DNA of 11,298 nucleotides from CAYSPO01 sp964432945 (GCA_964432945.1 CAYSPO010000040.1:1-11298); one strand, 5' to 3'; shown: positions 1 through 7,611, counted from the stretch's first letter. Notes: generated by a model from the sequence alone, not told the origin. Program-made: numbers and translations.

Positions 1-34
1 TAAAATAAGCACATATATAAAATGGAGGTTAGAA

Positions 35-655
35 ATGTATAGCGATTTGAATGAAAGAGAAATTAATATTCTAAATTTTATTAAGAAACACATTGCAGAA
101 GAAGGTTATCCTCCTTCTATAAGAGAAATGTGCAGAGCGCTTGATATAAAAAGTACATCTACTACCCATGCTATCTTAAATATTTTAGAAGAAAAAGGCT
201 ACATCAAAAAAACTTCCTTGAAAACAAGAGCTATTGAAGTTCTTGATCATGATTCTAACTCAGAGTTTAGACCTAAAAAAACTATAGATATACCTATAGT
301 TGGCAGTGTTACAGCAGGTCAACCAATCTTAGCTGTAGAGAACATTGAAGACACATTCCCTATTCCAGTTGAATCTGTTTCTCATGGTACTAATTTTATG
401 CTTAATGTTAAAGGTGAATCTATGATTGAAGCTGGTATCATGGATAAAGATATGATTATAGTTCAAAAGCAAAATTCAGCGAACGATGGTGATATAGTTG
501 TTGCTATGATAGAAGACTCAGCTACTGTTAAGAGATATTTCAAGAAAGAAGATCACATAGTATTGCAACCTGAAAACTCCTCTATGGAACCAATAATAGT
601 AAAAGATGTAATGATTTTAGGTAAGGTAGTAGGACTATATAGAAAATATAATTAA
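35..655 (+). CDS. lexA: LexA repressor (SOS regulator, self-cleaving)
   Basis: Transcriptional repressor of the DNA-damage (SOS) response; RecA-ssDNA filaments stimulate its self-cleavage and loss of DNA binding. The 206-residue length is normal for the family. Residues 1-65 form the winged helix-turn-helix DNA-binding domain (GYPPSIREM at 24-32, with the recognition helix following). The C-terminal S24 peptidase-like domain shows the Ala94-Gly95 cleavage site in VTAGQP, catalytic Ser129 in GESM, and catalytic Lys166 in ATVKRYF. The ATG has a good GGAGG at 24-28 with a 6-base spacer, so the start is firm. It is the only rightward gene fully in the window and converges on rluD. Only 34 bases lie upstream, so its promoter and any LexA operator for autoregulation are outside the window. 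All catalytic parts are intact. Confidence 0.97.
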   Translation: MYSDLNEREINILNFIKKHIAEEGYPPSIREMCRALDIKSTSTTHAILNILEEKGYIKKTSLKTRAIEVLDHDSNSEFRPKKTIDIPIVGSVTAGQPILAVENIEDTFPIPVESVSHGTNFMLNVKGESMIEAGIMDKDMIIVQKQNSANDGDIVVAMIEDSATVKRYFKKEDHIVLQPENSSMEPIIVKDVMILGKVVGLYRKYN

Positions 656-662
656 TAGCAAT

Positions 663-706
663 AAAAAATAGGAAGTATAAAGTTTTAACTTGTATACTTC
701 CTATTT
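663..706 (-). terminator. Rho-independent terminator at the end of the rluD operon, possibly bidirectional
   Basis: A perfect 14-bp inverted repeat (arms 666-679 and 693-706) encloses a second 4-bp stem (680-683 with 688-691, loop 684-687, one bulged base at 692). On the minus strand the stem is followed by a run of six T, which makes a good terminator for the leftward operon. The same hairpin begins 10 bases after the lexA stop on the plus strand, but its downstream T run is broken (TATTTAAATTT), so termination of lexA is weaker or depends on the hairpin alone. The rluD stop codon lies inside the loop. Confidence 0.85.
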
Positions 707-1602
707 AAATTTAAACCTGTCTTTTCTAAACCTTCAATAAATACATCGTCTGGATCTGCAATTAATATTAATTTTTCATTGGTCATCGGGTGAATAAATT
801 CAAGTCTAAAGGAATGTAAGAGTTGATGGCTAAGCTTTATCTTTTCTTTTTTAAGGCCATAGACTGAATCGCCTACTATAGGATTATGTATATGACTCAT
901 ATGTACTCTAATCTGATGTGTGCGTCCAGTTATGAGGTTCAGCTCTACCAAAGAATATTTATCATTATAATCTAAAGCTCTAAATTCTGTTATTGCTTCT
1001 TTTCCGTTAATTTTATCTACAGCCATTCTAGTGCGATTATTTAAATCTCTATTAATTGGTTCATTTATTATTCCAGCATTATCAATTTTACCATTAACAA
1101 TAGCAAGATAGTTTTTTTTGACTTGACGTTTTTTAAATAATTCACACATTTTCTTATGAGTTTCATTATCTTTACAGACAACTATAATTCCAGTTGTATC
1201 TTTATCTAAACGATGAACAATTCCTAACCTATCTTTACCACCATAATCTGATAACTTATCTGTGTAATAAATTAATCCATTCACTAGAGTTGGCTCTTTT
1301 GTAGATAAAGAAGGATGTACAACTAAATTGTAAGGTTTATTTATAGCTATAAGGTATTCATCTTCATAAATAATATCTAGATCCATGTTTATCGGAGACA
1401 AATCTATTTGTTTCATTAGTACAACGCCGTTAACATTATCTCCTAAAGCTAGTGAATAACTAGGTTTAACCTTGGACTCATTGACTAATATCTCTCCATT
1501 TTTAATATTCTCAGATATAATAGATCTAGATAATTCATACTTCTCAGAAAGATACTTGTCTAACCTTATGTTATCTTTATCAGCTATTAAATCAATAATC
1601 AT
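685..1602 (-). CDS. rluD: RluD-family 23S rRNA pseudouridine synthase
   Basis: Isomerises specific uridines to pseudouridine in rRNA, probably large-subunit helix 69 if truly RluD-like. At 305 residues it has the family's usual length. Residues about 12-60 are an S4 RNA-binding domain (NIRLDKYLSE at 11-20). The catalytic domain carries HRLDKDTTG at 130-138, with Asp133 the catalytic aspartate, plus GRTHQIRVHM at 226-235 and the GDSVYG motif at 244-249. The ATG overlaps the ung stop by 4 bases (ATGA). Only a weak, distant GGAAG lies upstream, so translation is probably coupled to ung. It is the last gene of the nine-gene leftward array, and its final codons run into the terminator stem, with the stop in the loop. 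RluB-type and RluA-type enzymes share the fold; the S4 domain with HRLDKDTTG favours the RluC/RluD group, but the exact target uridine cannot be read from sequence. Confidence 0.93.
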   Translation of the reverse strand: MIIDLIADKDNIRLDKYLSEKYELSRSIISENIKNGEILVNESKVKPSYSLALGDNVNGVVLMKQIDLSPINMDLDIIYEDEYLIAINKPYNLVVHPSLSTKEPTLVNGLIYYTDKLSDYGGKDRLGIVHRLDKDTTGIIVVCKDNETHKKMCELFKKRQVKKNYLAIVNGKIDNAGIINEPINRDLNNRTRMAVDKINGKEAITEFRALDYNDKYSLVELNLITGRTHQIRVHMSHIHNPIVGDSVYGLKKEKIKLSHQLLHSFRLEFIHPMTNEKLILIADPDDVFIEGLEKTGLNLNRKYTS

Positions 1603-2273
1603 AGCTTATCAATCTTCCAATCTATTGGCTCAATACCATTTTTGTTAAGAAATTCATTTGCAAGATAGAAGTGATTGTTCCCCAAAAAACCCCGATGAGC
1701 TGAAAATGGTGAAGGGTGAGGGGATTCTAAAACTAGGTGATTAGCATTATTCAATAAACATTTCACCTCTTTTGCATTATTTCCCCATAGCATAAACACA
1801 ATTGGTTGAGGACTTTCATTTATTTCACTTATTATCCTACTAGTTAAGTTTTTCCAACCAATTTTTTCATGAGAATTAGCTTGTCCCCTTCTAACAGTTA
1901 AGGTTCTATTCATTAATAAAACTCCTTGTTTAGCCCACTTTATTAAATATCCATGGTTAGGAATATCACAATTAAATTCATTGTTAAGCTCCTTATATAT
2001 ATTTAATAAAGATGGTGGAATTTTATTTCCTGGCAAAACAGAAAAACTAAAACCATGAGCTTGATTGAGCCCATGGTAAGGGTCTTGACCTAATATAACT
2101 ACTTTAACATCTTCATAAGAAACTTCTTTAAAGCAATTGAATATATCATCTTCTTTAGGATATATTTCATAATTACTATATTCATTAGTTAAATCTATTC
2201 TTAACTTTTTGAAATAATCTTTTTCATATTCATCTTGGAGTATTGCATCCCAAGACTTACTTATAAATGTCAA
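1599..2273 (-). CDS. ung: Uracil-DNA glycosylase (family 1)
   Basis: Removes uracil from DNA to begin base-excision repair; cytoplasmic. The 224 residues match family-1 enzymes. The water-activating motif GQDPYHG is at 62-68 with Asp64. LLMNRTLTV at 119-127 carries the uracil-reading Asn122. FMLWG at 160-164 follows, and the leucine-loop motif HPSPFSAHRGF is at 186-196 with His186. The start is TTG: no ATG lies nearby in frame, and TGAGGT at 2282-2287 sits 8 bases upstream, inside the last codons of lspA. One base separates the lspA stop from this start, and the gene overlaps rluD by 4 bases, so it is embedded in the operon rather than free-standing. No LexA-box-like sequence is seen in front of it. 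Confidence 0.96.
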   Translation of the reverse strand: MTFISKSWDAILQDEYEKDYFKKLRIDLTNEYSNYEIYPKEDDIFNCFKEVSYEDVKVVILGQDPYHGLNQAHGFSFSVLPGNKIPPSLLNIYKELNNEFNCDIPNHGYLIKWAKQGVLLMNRTLTVRRGQANSHEKIGWKNLTSRIISEINESPQPIVFMLWGNNAKEVKCLLNNANHLVLESPHPSPFSAHRGFLGNNHFYLANEFLNKNGIEPIDWKIDKL

Positions 2274-2274
2274 T

Positions 2275-2736
2275 TTAATCTACCTCATCAAATTCATCAG
2301 TAAACATTGTGATGAAAATCAATATAATTACCCCAGTCGTAACTGCTATATCTGCTACATTGAAAACAGGAAAATCATATATTCCCCAAAATCTTATAAA
2401 GATAAAGTCAACAACATAACCATTTAGTATTCTATCTATTAAATTTCCTATAGCTCCCGCTAATATAAAAGATAGACACACCTTAGTGAGATTTTGAAAA
2501 TTTGGGTGTTTATATAAAAAATAAATAATATATCCTATTACAGACAGGGTTATAAGTACAAATAGTAAAGATTTACCTTGTAAAATTCCAAAGGCAGCCC
2601 CTCTATTCTCTAAGTAAGTTAATTCCAGAAACTTATCTATAACTACTATATTATTTTTCCCCATTAGAGATTTAGCAAAATATTTAGTTACTTGATCTAA
2701 AACAACTACTAATGTAGTCAATATTAATACCAGCAT
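2275..2736 (-). CDS. lspA: Lipoprotein signal peptidase II
   Basis: Membrane aspartyl peptidase that cleaves the signal peptide from prolipoproteins after lipid is added to the conserved cysteine. It has 153 residues and four predicted membrane segments: about 2-22, 56-75, 84-104 and 129-145. Family motifs are complete: DQVTK at 14-18, LENRGAAFG at 42-50, GNLIDR at 97-102, VVDF at 108-111 with catalytic Asp110, and FNVAD at 125-129 with catalytic Asp129 at its end (by my count, plus or minus one). The C-terminus is acidic (DEFDEVD), as expected for a cytoplasmic tail. The ATG has AAGGA at 2742-2746, which lies in the end of ylmH. Two bases separate the two genes, so coupling is likely. Confidence 0.96.
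   Translation of the reverse strand: MLVLILTTLVVVLDQVTKYFAKSLMGKNNIVVIDKFLELTYLENRGAAFGILQGKSLLFVLITLSVIGYIIYFLYKHPNFQNLTKVCLSFILAGAIGNLIDRILNGYVVDFIFIRFWGIYDFPVFNVADIAVTTGVIILIFITMFTDEFDEVD
2282..2287 (-). promoter_or_regulatory. Ribosome binding site that fixes the TTG start of ung
   Basis: TGAGGT on the minus strand lies 8 bases before the TTG at 2273-2271 and inside the final codons of lspA. No alternative ATG or GTG start is nearby, so this site supports the TTG. Confidence 0.6.
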
Positions 2737-2738
2737 AT

Positions 2739-3470
2739 TTATCCTTTTTTTACATATTCTATGGAAACTCTGTTTTTCCTTGTCAAATTTCCGATAGATT
2801 TTATAACAAATCTACCAGTACCTGATACTGAAATCACATCATCTTCATCTATTATTAAATCTACTTTTCTTTCTTCTATATGATTAACTTTAATTTTACC
2901 TTGTTTAATTAATGTCTGAGCTTTTGTACGAGCCATTTTATTTAATTCTGCAATTATACAATCTAATCTCATTGAAGCAACAGTTCCTTTATAAGATTTA
3001 TCTATAACACTAGAATTTTGCAATAGATTATTATCTTTAGACTCAGGACTAACAGAAATATTTTTAACACGTGTCATAGAATATAAAACCGTATCTTTAG
3101 ATTCTTCTAATATTGCAAATTCTACGATTTCATTATTAAAAACAATATCGCCTATTTTATCTCTATCGATTCCAAGGTTTATAATAGCTCCCAAAATATC
3201 TCTATGACTAACAGACGTATCTATTCCTTCAATGCGAATGACATTAAATCCATCTTTATAAGTTTTTCCTAAAAACAAAACTTTTCTTTCACAGTTTAGA
3301 CTACCACCATTAAAAGTATAATCGGTAATACCCATATTTTTCAGGATAGATTTGACGTACTTCTGAACAGCTGGATTCAGAAAATTAGATATGTAAGGTC
3401 TTTGAGATTTTTCAAATATTTTAATTTGATAGTATAAATCTTTTACCTTATTCCTGGTTTCTGTATCCAA
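2739..3470 (-). CDS. ylmH: YlmH-family RNA-binding protein with S4 domain
   Basis: Homologue of Bacillus YlmH, encoded near the division cluster. The C-terminal S4 RNA-binding domain is at about 166-226 (SMRLDCIIAELNKMARTKAQTLI begins at 166; the basic KQGKIKVN follows). The N-terminal part (about 25-150) has the family's RNA-binding-like fold, with SHRDILGAIINLGI at 88-101. YlmH proteins are linked to ribosome function and, in Bacillus, to rescue of stalled nascent chains; any precise role here is inference. The coordinates use the TTG at 3470, giving 243 residues, but that codon has no ribosome site close by. A strong TGAGGTG at 3494-3500 instead fits an in-frame ATT at 3488, which would add six residues. 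The gene follows sepF, as in Firmicute ylm clusters, but ylmG between them and divIVA after them are missing. Confidence 0.9.
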   Translation of the reverse strand: MDTETRNKVKDLYYQIKIFEKSQRPYISNFLNPAVQKYVKSILKNMGITDYTFNGGSLNCERKVLFLGKTYKDGFNVIRIEGIDTSVSHRDILGAIINLGIDRDKIGDIVFNNEIVEFAILEESKDTVLYSMTRVKNISVSPESKDNNLLQNSSVIDKSYKGTVASMRLDCIIAELNKMARTKAQTLIKQGKIKVNHIEERKVDLIIDEDDVISVSGTGRFVIKSIGNLTRKNRVSIEYVKKG

Positions 3471-3493
3471 AATAAAATTGAAATTAATAAAAA

Positions 3494-3500
3494 CACCTCA
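3494..3500 (-). promoter_or_regulatory. Ribosome binding site before ylmH, pointing to an ATT start
   Basis: TGAGGTG on the minus strand lies 23 bases from the TTG at 3470 but 5 bases from an in-frame ATT at 3488-3486. No ATG, GTG or other TTG in frame lies at a suitable distance. The spacing therefore favours the rare ATT codon as the true ylmH start. Confidence 0.55.
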
Positions 3501-3504
3501 TTAA

Positions 3505-3990
3505 TTAATATTGATAAAATCCTTTTTCTTCAATTCTTTCTTTTAATTTACCATCAATTTCAACATCGCTTGGTACAATTATAAATATGTCTTTTGTTAC
3601 TTTTTGGATTTTACCTTTTAGGGCATAAATACCACCACTCACAAAGTCGAAAACTTGCCTTTTCTTATCCATTTCAAGCATTTCAAGATTTAAAACAACA
3701 ACTTTATGACGAATTATACTATCTAAAATAGCAGGTGAATTATCAAATCCAACTGGTTCATGGATATTTATTTTAATCCTATCGTTAGAACCTGTATTAG
3801 TATTGGTATTTGGTTGTAAACTCATAATATTACTCCTTTTTGTCATTATTTTTTCGCTATCTAAAGTATAATCTTCATTGACTTCTTTTTTTTCTTCTTC
3901 TACCTCATTATCTAAGAAATCATCATAATAATCTTCATCATATTGATCCTCAATACCTATAATATCTTTAAATTTATCAAAAAGAGCCAT
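3505..3990 (-). CDS. sepF: Cell division protein SepF
   Basis: Membrane-tethered partner of FtsZ that bundles protofilaments at the division site. The 161 residues are typical. Residues 1-12 (MALFDKFKDIIG) form the short amphipathic membrane-binding helix expected at the SepF N-terminus. Residues about 14-70 are a very acidic, low-complexity linker ending in an Asn/Thr run (NTNTNTG at 61-67). The SepF domain occupies about 72-148, with the hallmark FDFVSGGIYALKG at 114-126 and IIVPSDVEI at 137-145. AGGAGG lies just before the ATG and overlaps the yggS stop (TAGGAGG), so the two genes are tightly coupled. The yggS-sepF-ylmH order matches ylmE-ylmF-(ylmG)-ylmH of Bacillus. Confidence 0.95.
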   Translation of the reverse strand: MALFDKFKDIIGIEDQYDEDYYDDFLDNEVEEEKKEVNEDYTLDSEKIMTKRSNIMSLQPNTNTNTGSNDRIKINIHEPVGFDNSPAILDSIIRHKVVVLNLEMLEMDKKRQVFDFVSGGIYALKGKIQKVTKDIFIIVPSDVEIDGKLKERIEEKGFYQY

Positions 3991-3999
3991 AATTTCCTC

Positions 4000-4683
4000 C
4001 TAATATTGTCTTTCTCCAAAAATTGCGGTTCCTACTCGTATCATATTTGAGCCACACTCTAATGCTACCTTATAATCATGAGACATACCCATTGATAAGT
4101 ATAGCATATCTACATTATTATATTTCATTGCCGCTAATTCATCAAATATTTCTTTTAGCTTTTCAAAAACCCATTTCGTATCTTCTGGATTATCATAGTG
4201 TGGAGCCATAGTCATTAAACCCTTAGCATGTATATATTCGCATTTTTCTATTAAAGAAAGAAACTCTTTTAAATCCTCAACATATACACCCGACTTAGTG
4301 TCTTCTTTAGACACATTTACTTGCACTAGTACATCTTGATTTATTCCTTCTTTTTTAGCCCTTTTCTCCATAGTTTTTAGTAGTGATTTTCTATCTAAAG
4401 AATGGATAAGCTTAACTTTTCCAAGGACATCTTTTGCTTTGTTAGACTGCAAATTCCCAATAAAATGTAATTCAGAAATATCTTTAAAACTGTCATATTT
4501 CTTTTTAAACTCTTGAACTTTATTTTCACCGATATTTATGATACCAGCGTCAATTAGTTCTTTAATTTCCTTTTCTTCCTGCATTTTTGTAGCAGCAACT
4601 ATTGTAACACCAGAATCTTCATAACTTTTACCAGTTATATCTTCTATATCTTTAATAACCTGCTCAACATTTTCTTTAATCAT
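4000..4683 (-). CDS. yggS: YggS/PROSC-family pyridoxal phosphate homeostasis protein
   Basis: PLP-binding single-domain TIM-barrel protein with no known catalytic activity; the family controls free PLP and affects amino-acid pools. The 227 residues are normal. The PLP Schiff-base lysine is Lys33 in VAATKM (29-34). Other family marks are IGENKVQE at 51-58, FIGNLQSNK at 74-82, LSMGMSHDY at 196-204 and RVGTAIFGER at 216-225. The ATG at 4683 has TGAGGT upstream, and 12 bases separate it from the gpsA stop. It sits directly before sepF, as ylmE precedes ylmF in Firmicute division clusters. The symbol ylmE would be equally valid. Confidence 0.94.
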   Translation of the reverse strand: MIKENVEQVIKDIEDITGKSYEDSGVTIVAATKMQEEKEIKELIDAGIINIGENKVQEFKKKYDSFKDISELHFIGNLQSNKAKDVLGKVKLIHSLDRKSLLKTMEKRAKKEGINQDVLVQVNVSKEDTKSGVYVEDLKEFLSLIEKCEYIHAKGLMTMAPHYDNPEDTKWVFEKLKEIFDELAAMKYNNVDMLYLSMGMSHDYKVALECGSNMIRVGTAIFGERQY

Positions 4684-4695
4684 TTATAACCTCAT

Positions 4696-5685
4696 CTATA
4701 AAGTTTCTTCTTTTCTATCCCTAAGCATTAACTTAGTATAAGCTGATTCTAAATTGCTATCTTCATATATTAATTTATAAATTTCAGTTGTAATTGGCAT
4801 ATCAACTTTTAAACTTTTACTTAATTCATAAACAGCTTTTGTAGTTTTAATTCCTTCTACTACCATTCCAACTTCTTTCTCAGTTTCTTCTAGACTATAT
4901 CCTTTACCAATTAATATTCCAGCTTGTCTATTTCTACTATGGACACTTGTGCTTGTGGCAATCAAGTCCCCTATTCCAGTTAATCCATAAAATGTCTTAG
5001 ACTCTGCTCCAAGACATTCTCCCAAACGGACTATTTCATGAATACCCCTAGTTAAAATGGCTGCTTTACTGTTATCTCCATATCCAAGTCCATCTATTAT
5101 ACCTATTCCAAGAGATAATACATTCTTTGTTGCTCCGCCTATTTCCACACCCATTAAATCTGGATTAGTATATACTCTAAAATAATCGTTCATAAATACA
5201 TCTTGAACAATCTCCATATTTTCATCTGATAAAGAAGAAGAAACTATAGTTGTTGGTAATTTAATTGCAACTTCTTCCGCATGAGTTGGTCCAGATAAGG
5301 CAACAAAGTTATCTTTATTTATAAACTCAGCAAAAACTTCAGATAATACTTTACCCGTTTTTATTTCAATACCTTTAGATACATTTACCACAATAGAGTT
5401 TTGGAATAAATGTGAATATTTTTCTAAAACCGATCTTATTGATTGAGAAGGAATAGCAAAAACTGCGATTTCACAATCCCTTGCTTCATTAATATCATCA
5501 GTTGAAATCATAGACTCATTAAATTTAACATCCGGTAAATATTTATCTAAAGTATGATTTTTATTAAACTCTGCTGAAGCCTTGCTATCTCTCATATATA
5601 CTTTAACATTATGTCCATTATCAGCAAGGACATTTCCAAGAGTAGTTCCCCAAGAACCCCCACCAATAATTGATATATTTTTCAT
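4696..5685 (-). CDS. gpsA: Glycerol-3-phosphate dehydrogenase [NAD(P)+]
   Basis: Reduces dihydroxyacetone phosphate to sn-glycerol-3-phosphate, the backbone for phospholipids; cytoplasmic. The 329 residues match GpsA. The N-terminal Rossmann fold has GGGSWGTTLG at 8-17. NVSKGIE at 101-107 carries the conserved Lys104, SGPTHAEEV at 131-139 follows, and the catalytic Lys187 is in GGATKNVL (183-190). The substrate region TGIGDLIATSTS is at 236-247 with Asp240, followed by SRNRQAG at 250-256. The ATG shares one base with the plsY stop (TAATG), which suggests re-initiation coupling. That pairing makes sense because PlsY consumes the product. Confidence 0.96.
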   Translation of the reverse strand: MKNISIIGGGSWGTTLGNVLADNGHNVKVYMRDSKASAEFNKNHTLDKYLPDVKFNESMISTDDINEARDCEIAVFAIPSQSIRSVLEKYSHLFQNSIVVNVSKGIEIKTGKVLSEVFAEFINKDNFVALSGPTHAEEVAIKLPTTIVSSSLSDENMEIVQDVFMNDYFRVYTNPDLMGVEIGGATKNVLSLGIGIIDGLGYGDNSKAAILTRGIHEIVRLGECLGAESKTFYGLTGIGDLIATSTSVHSRNRQAGILIGKGYSLEETEKEVGMVVEGIKTTKAVYELSKSLKVDMPITTEIYKLIYEDSNLESAYTKLMLRDRKEETL

Positions 5686-6275
5686 TATTTTACCTTCCTT
5701 AATTTATTCTCATTGCCTTTTAACAATCTATCTACATTAGCTCTATGATTAAAAATTATAAGTAAAGCTACAAAAAGTACCATATAGAAATATAATGGGC
5801 TATTTTTATAATGTATAAAATAAGTATAAATTGGTGCTAGTGCCGCTACGCTTATTGATGCTAAGGAAACATACTTAGTAATTAATACTATTAAAACAAA
5901 GATTACAAATAGTATTAGTACCATTTTCACATCTAAATACAAAAATATTCCTAATCCAGTAGCAACCCCTTTGCCACCTTTAAACTTAAAATATATAGGC
6001 CATGTATGACCTATTATAGCGCCTATTCCTGCTATGTAAGCAGCTACATCGCCTTGTAACTTACTAGCAATATAGACAGCTATAAACCCCTTAAAACAAT
6101 CAAATATTAAAACTCCAGCACCAGCTAATTTACCATAGTTTCTTAAGGTATTAGTTGCACCTGCATTACCGCTTCCTACCTTTTTAATATCTTGGTTATA
6201 AAAAACTTTAGATATAATGGAGGCACTAGATACACTTCCAATTAAATATGCAAATAAAAATATAAAAATATACAC
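5685..6275 (-). CDS. plsY: Glycerol-3-phosphate acyltransferase PlsY
   Basis: Integral membrane enzyme that acylates glycerol-3-phosphate from acyl-phosphate to lysophosphatidate, the first membrane step of phospholipid synthesis. The 196 residues form about five to seven hydrophobic segments. All three family motifs are visible: SGNAGATN at 35-42, GHTWPIYFKFKGGKG at 89-103, and FNHRANVDRLLKGNE at 175-189. The start is GTG at 6275-6273, with AAGGAGA at 6281-6287 five bases upstream in the last codons of der. Two bases separate the der stop from this start. The gene overlaps gpsA by one base, so supply and use of glycerol-3-phosphate are encoded side by side. Confidence 0.96.
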   Translation of the reverse strand: MYIFIFLFAYLIGSVSSASIISKVFYNQDIKKVGSGNAGATNTLRNYGKLAGAGVLIFDCFKGFIAVYIASKLQGDVAAYIAGIGAIIGHTWPIYFKFKGGKGVATGLGIFLYLDVKMVLILFVIFVLIVLITKYVSLASISVAALAPIYTYFIHYKNSPLYFYMVLFVALLIIFNHRANVDRLLKGNENKLRKVK

Positions 6276-6277
6276 CG

Positions 6278-7582
6278 TTATCTCCTTCGAAGATTCATTA
6301 AAAGTGGAGTTCCAGTGAAATCATATTTTTGTCTTATAGTATTTTCGATATATCTCAAGTATGAAAAATGAATTAATTCAGTATCGTTTACAAAAACAAT
6401 AAAATTAGGAGGCGCTACTGATCCTTGAGTTACATAATAAAGCTTTGCTACTTGAGAAGACCTAGTTGGAGGTGGATTTTTAGCAACTGCTTCTCCAATA
6501 ATTTCATTAAGTATTCCTGTAGGTATTCTATAGTTATAATTGCTATATACTTCCTCAATAAGAGAATATATTTCATTAATTCCTATGTTTTCAGTAGCTG
6601 ATATAAAATGGATTGGAGCGTAGTATATAAAAGATAGTTTTGTTCTGATTTCATCTTTTACTTTCTTTTTATCTGTATTTTCTTTAGCTACATCCCATTT
6701 ATTAACCAAAATAATCATAGCTTTTCCATTTTCATGGGCATATCCAGCTATTTTTGTATCTTGTTCTGTAACACCGAAAGTTGCATCTATCATAAGAAGG
6801 CAAATTTCTGATCTATCAACTGCGTCAAGAGTCCTTGTTACAGAATACCTTTCTACTCCTGCTTCCACTGATCTTTTTCTTCTCAGTCCTGCAGTATCTA
6901 TAAATGTATATGTTTTACCGTCTTTTTCTACCATTGAGTCTATTGCATCTCTTGTAGTTCCAGCTATATCAGTTACTATCATTCTTTCTTCGCCTACCAG
7001 AGTATTTAATAATGAGGACTTACCTGCATTCGGCTTACCTATAATAGATATAGTTATATCGCCATCTTCTTTTTTTGTTCTTTGTTCTGGCAAGTAAGAA
7101 AACACCTTGTCTAATAAATCTCCTAAACCATAAGATTGTTCAGCTGAGACTATACATAAATCTTCAAATCCAAATTCATAAAACTCATATACAGTATCTG
7201 GAGTTTTAGAAGAATCTATCTTATTTACTACCACTATTACTTTTCTACCGGATCTTTGAAGCATTTCTGCTATTTCTCTATCCTCAGAAGTTATACCTAC
7301 TCTTCCATCTACTACAAAAAGAACTAAATCAGAAGTTTCCACAGCCATATCAACTTGTTTTCTAATGTTATTTGTAATTTGGTCGCTATTTTCTAAATCA
7401 TAGCCACCTGTATCCGCAAGCGTTAAATATCTTCCTTGCCACTCAACTTCCCTATATAGTCTATCTCTAGTTACACCGGGGAAGTCTTCTGTGATCGCCT
7501 CTCTTTTTTGAACTAATTTATTAAAAAGTGTTGACTTACCTACATTAGGTCTACCTACAACACTAACTATTGCTTTACTCAT
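6278..7582 (-). CDS. der: Ribosome assembly GTPase Der (EngA)
   Basis: Essential double-GTPase that helps assemble the 50S subunit. The 434 residues are typical. The first G domain has GRPNVGKS at 10-17, DTGG at 57-60 and NKID at 120-123. The second has GKPNAGKS at 182-189, DTAG at 229-232 and NKWD at 294-297. The C-terminal KH-like domain covers about 352-434 and ends in a basic LRRR tail. The ATG has GAGGTG at 7588-7593 with a 5-base spacer. It is the first gene of the nine-gene leftward array. A candidate -10 lies just upstream, beyond the glyA terminator. No defects are seen. Confidence 0.97.
   Translation of the reverse strand: MSKAIVSVVGRPNVGKSTLFNKLVQKREAITEDFPGVTRDRLYREVEWQGRYLTLADTGGYDLENSDQITNNIRKQVDMAVETSDLVLFVVDGRVGITSEDREIAEMLQRSGRKVIVVVNKIDSSKTPDTVYEFYEFGFEDLCIVSAEQSYGLGDLLDKVFSYLPEQRTKKEDGDITISIIGKPNAGKSSLLNTLVGEERMIVTDIAGTTRDAIDSMVEKDGKTYTFIDTAGLRRKRSVEAGVERYSVTRTLDAVDRSEICLLMIDATFGVTEQDTKIAGYAHENGKAMIILVNKWDVAKENTDKKKVKDEIRTKLSFIYYAPIHFISATENIGINEIYSLIEEVYSNYNYRIPTGILNEIIGEAVAKNPPPTRSSQVAKLYYVTQGSVAPPNFIVFVNDTELIHFSYLRYIENTIRQKYDFTGTPLLMNLRRR
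6281..6287 (-). promoter_or_regulatory. Ribosome binding site for the GTG start of plsY, inside der
   Basis: AAGGAGA on the minus strand encodes part of the final arginines of Der and lies 5 bases before the GTG at 6275. It fixes the GTG start and implies that plsY initiation depends on ribosomes finishing der. Confidence 0.65.
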
Positions 7583-7605
7583 AAAGACACCTCTTTTCTA
7601 CTATT

Positions 7606-7611
7606 ATTATA
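7606..7611 (-). promoter_or_regulatory. Candidate -10 element for the der operon
   Basis: A consensus TATAAT on the minus strand lies 24 bases before the der ATG, between that start and the glyA terminator, which calls for a fresh promoter here. No good -35 is seen: at 17-base spacing the sequence is TTTTGT. A TTGTTT is present only at 20-base spacing and lies inside the terminator stem. Either an activator or read-through from glyA may therefore contribute. Confidence 0.4.

Noticed and set aside
1..34. LexA operator (SOS box) upstream of lexA
   Set aside because: No GAAC-N4-GTTC-type sequence in the 34 bases available; the true promoter region is outside the window.
3481..3501. Short leader ORF (ATG at 3501, five codons) before ylmH
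   Set aside because: Its ATG merely overlaps the ribosome site and lacks one of its own; too short and featureless to support as a gene.
4023..4211. 62-codon open frame on the plus strand
   Set aside because: Lies wholly antisense to yggS, which has full family motifs; no ribosome site and no recognisable protein.
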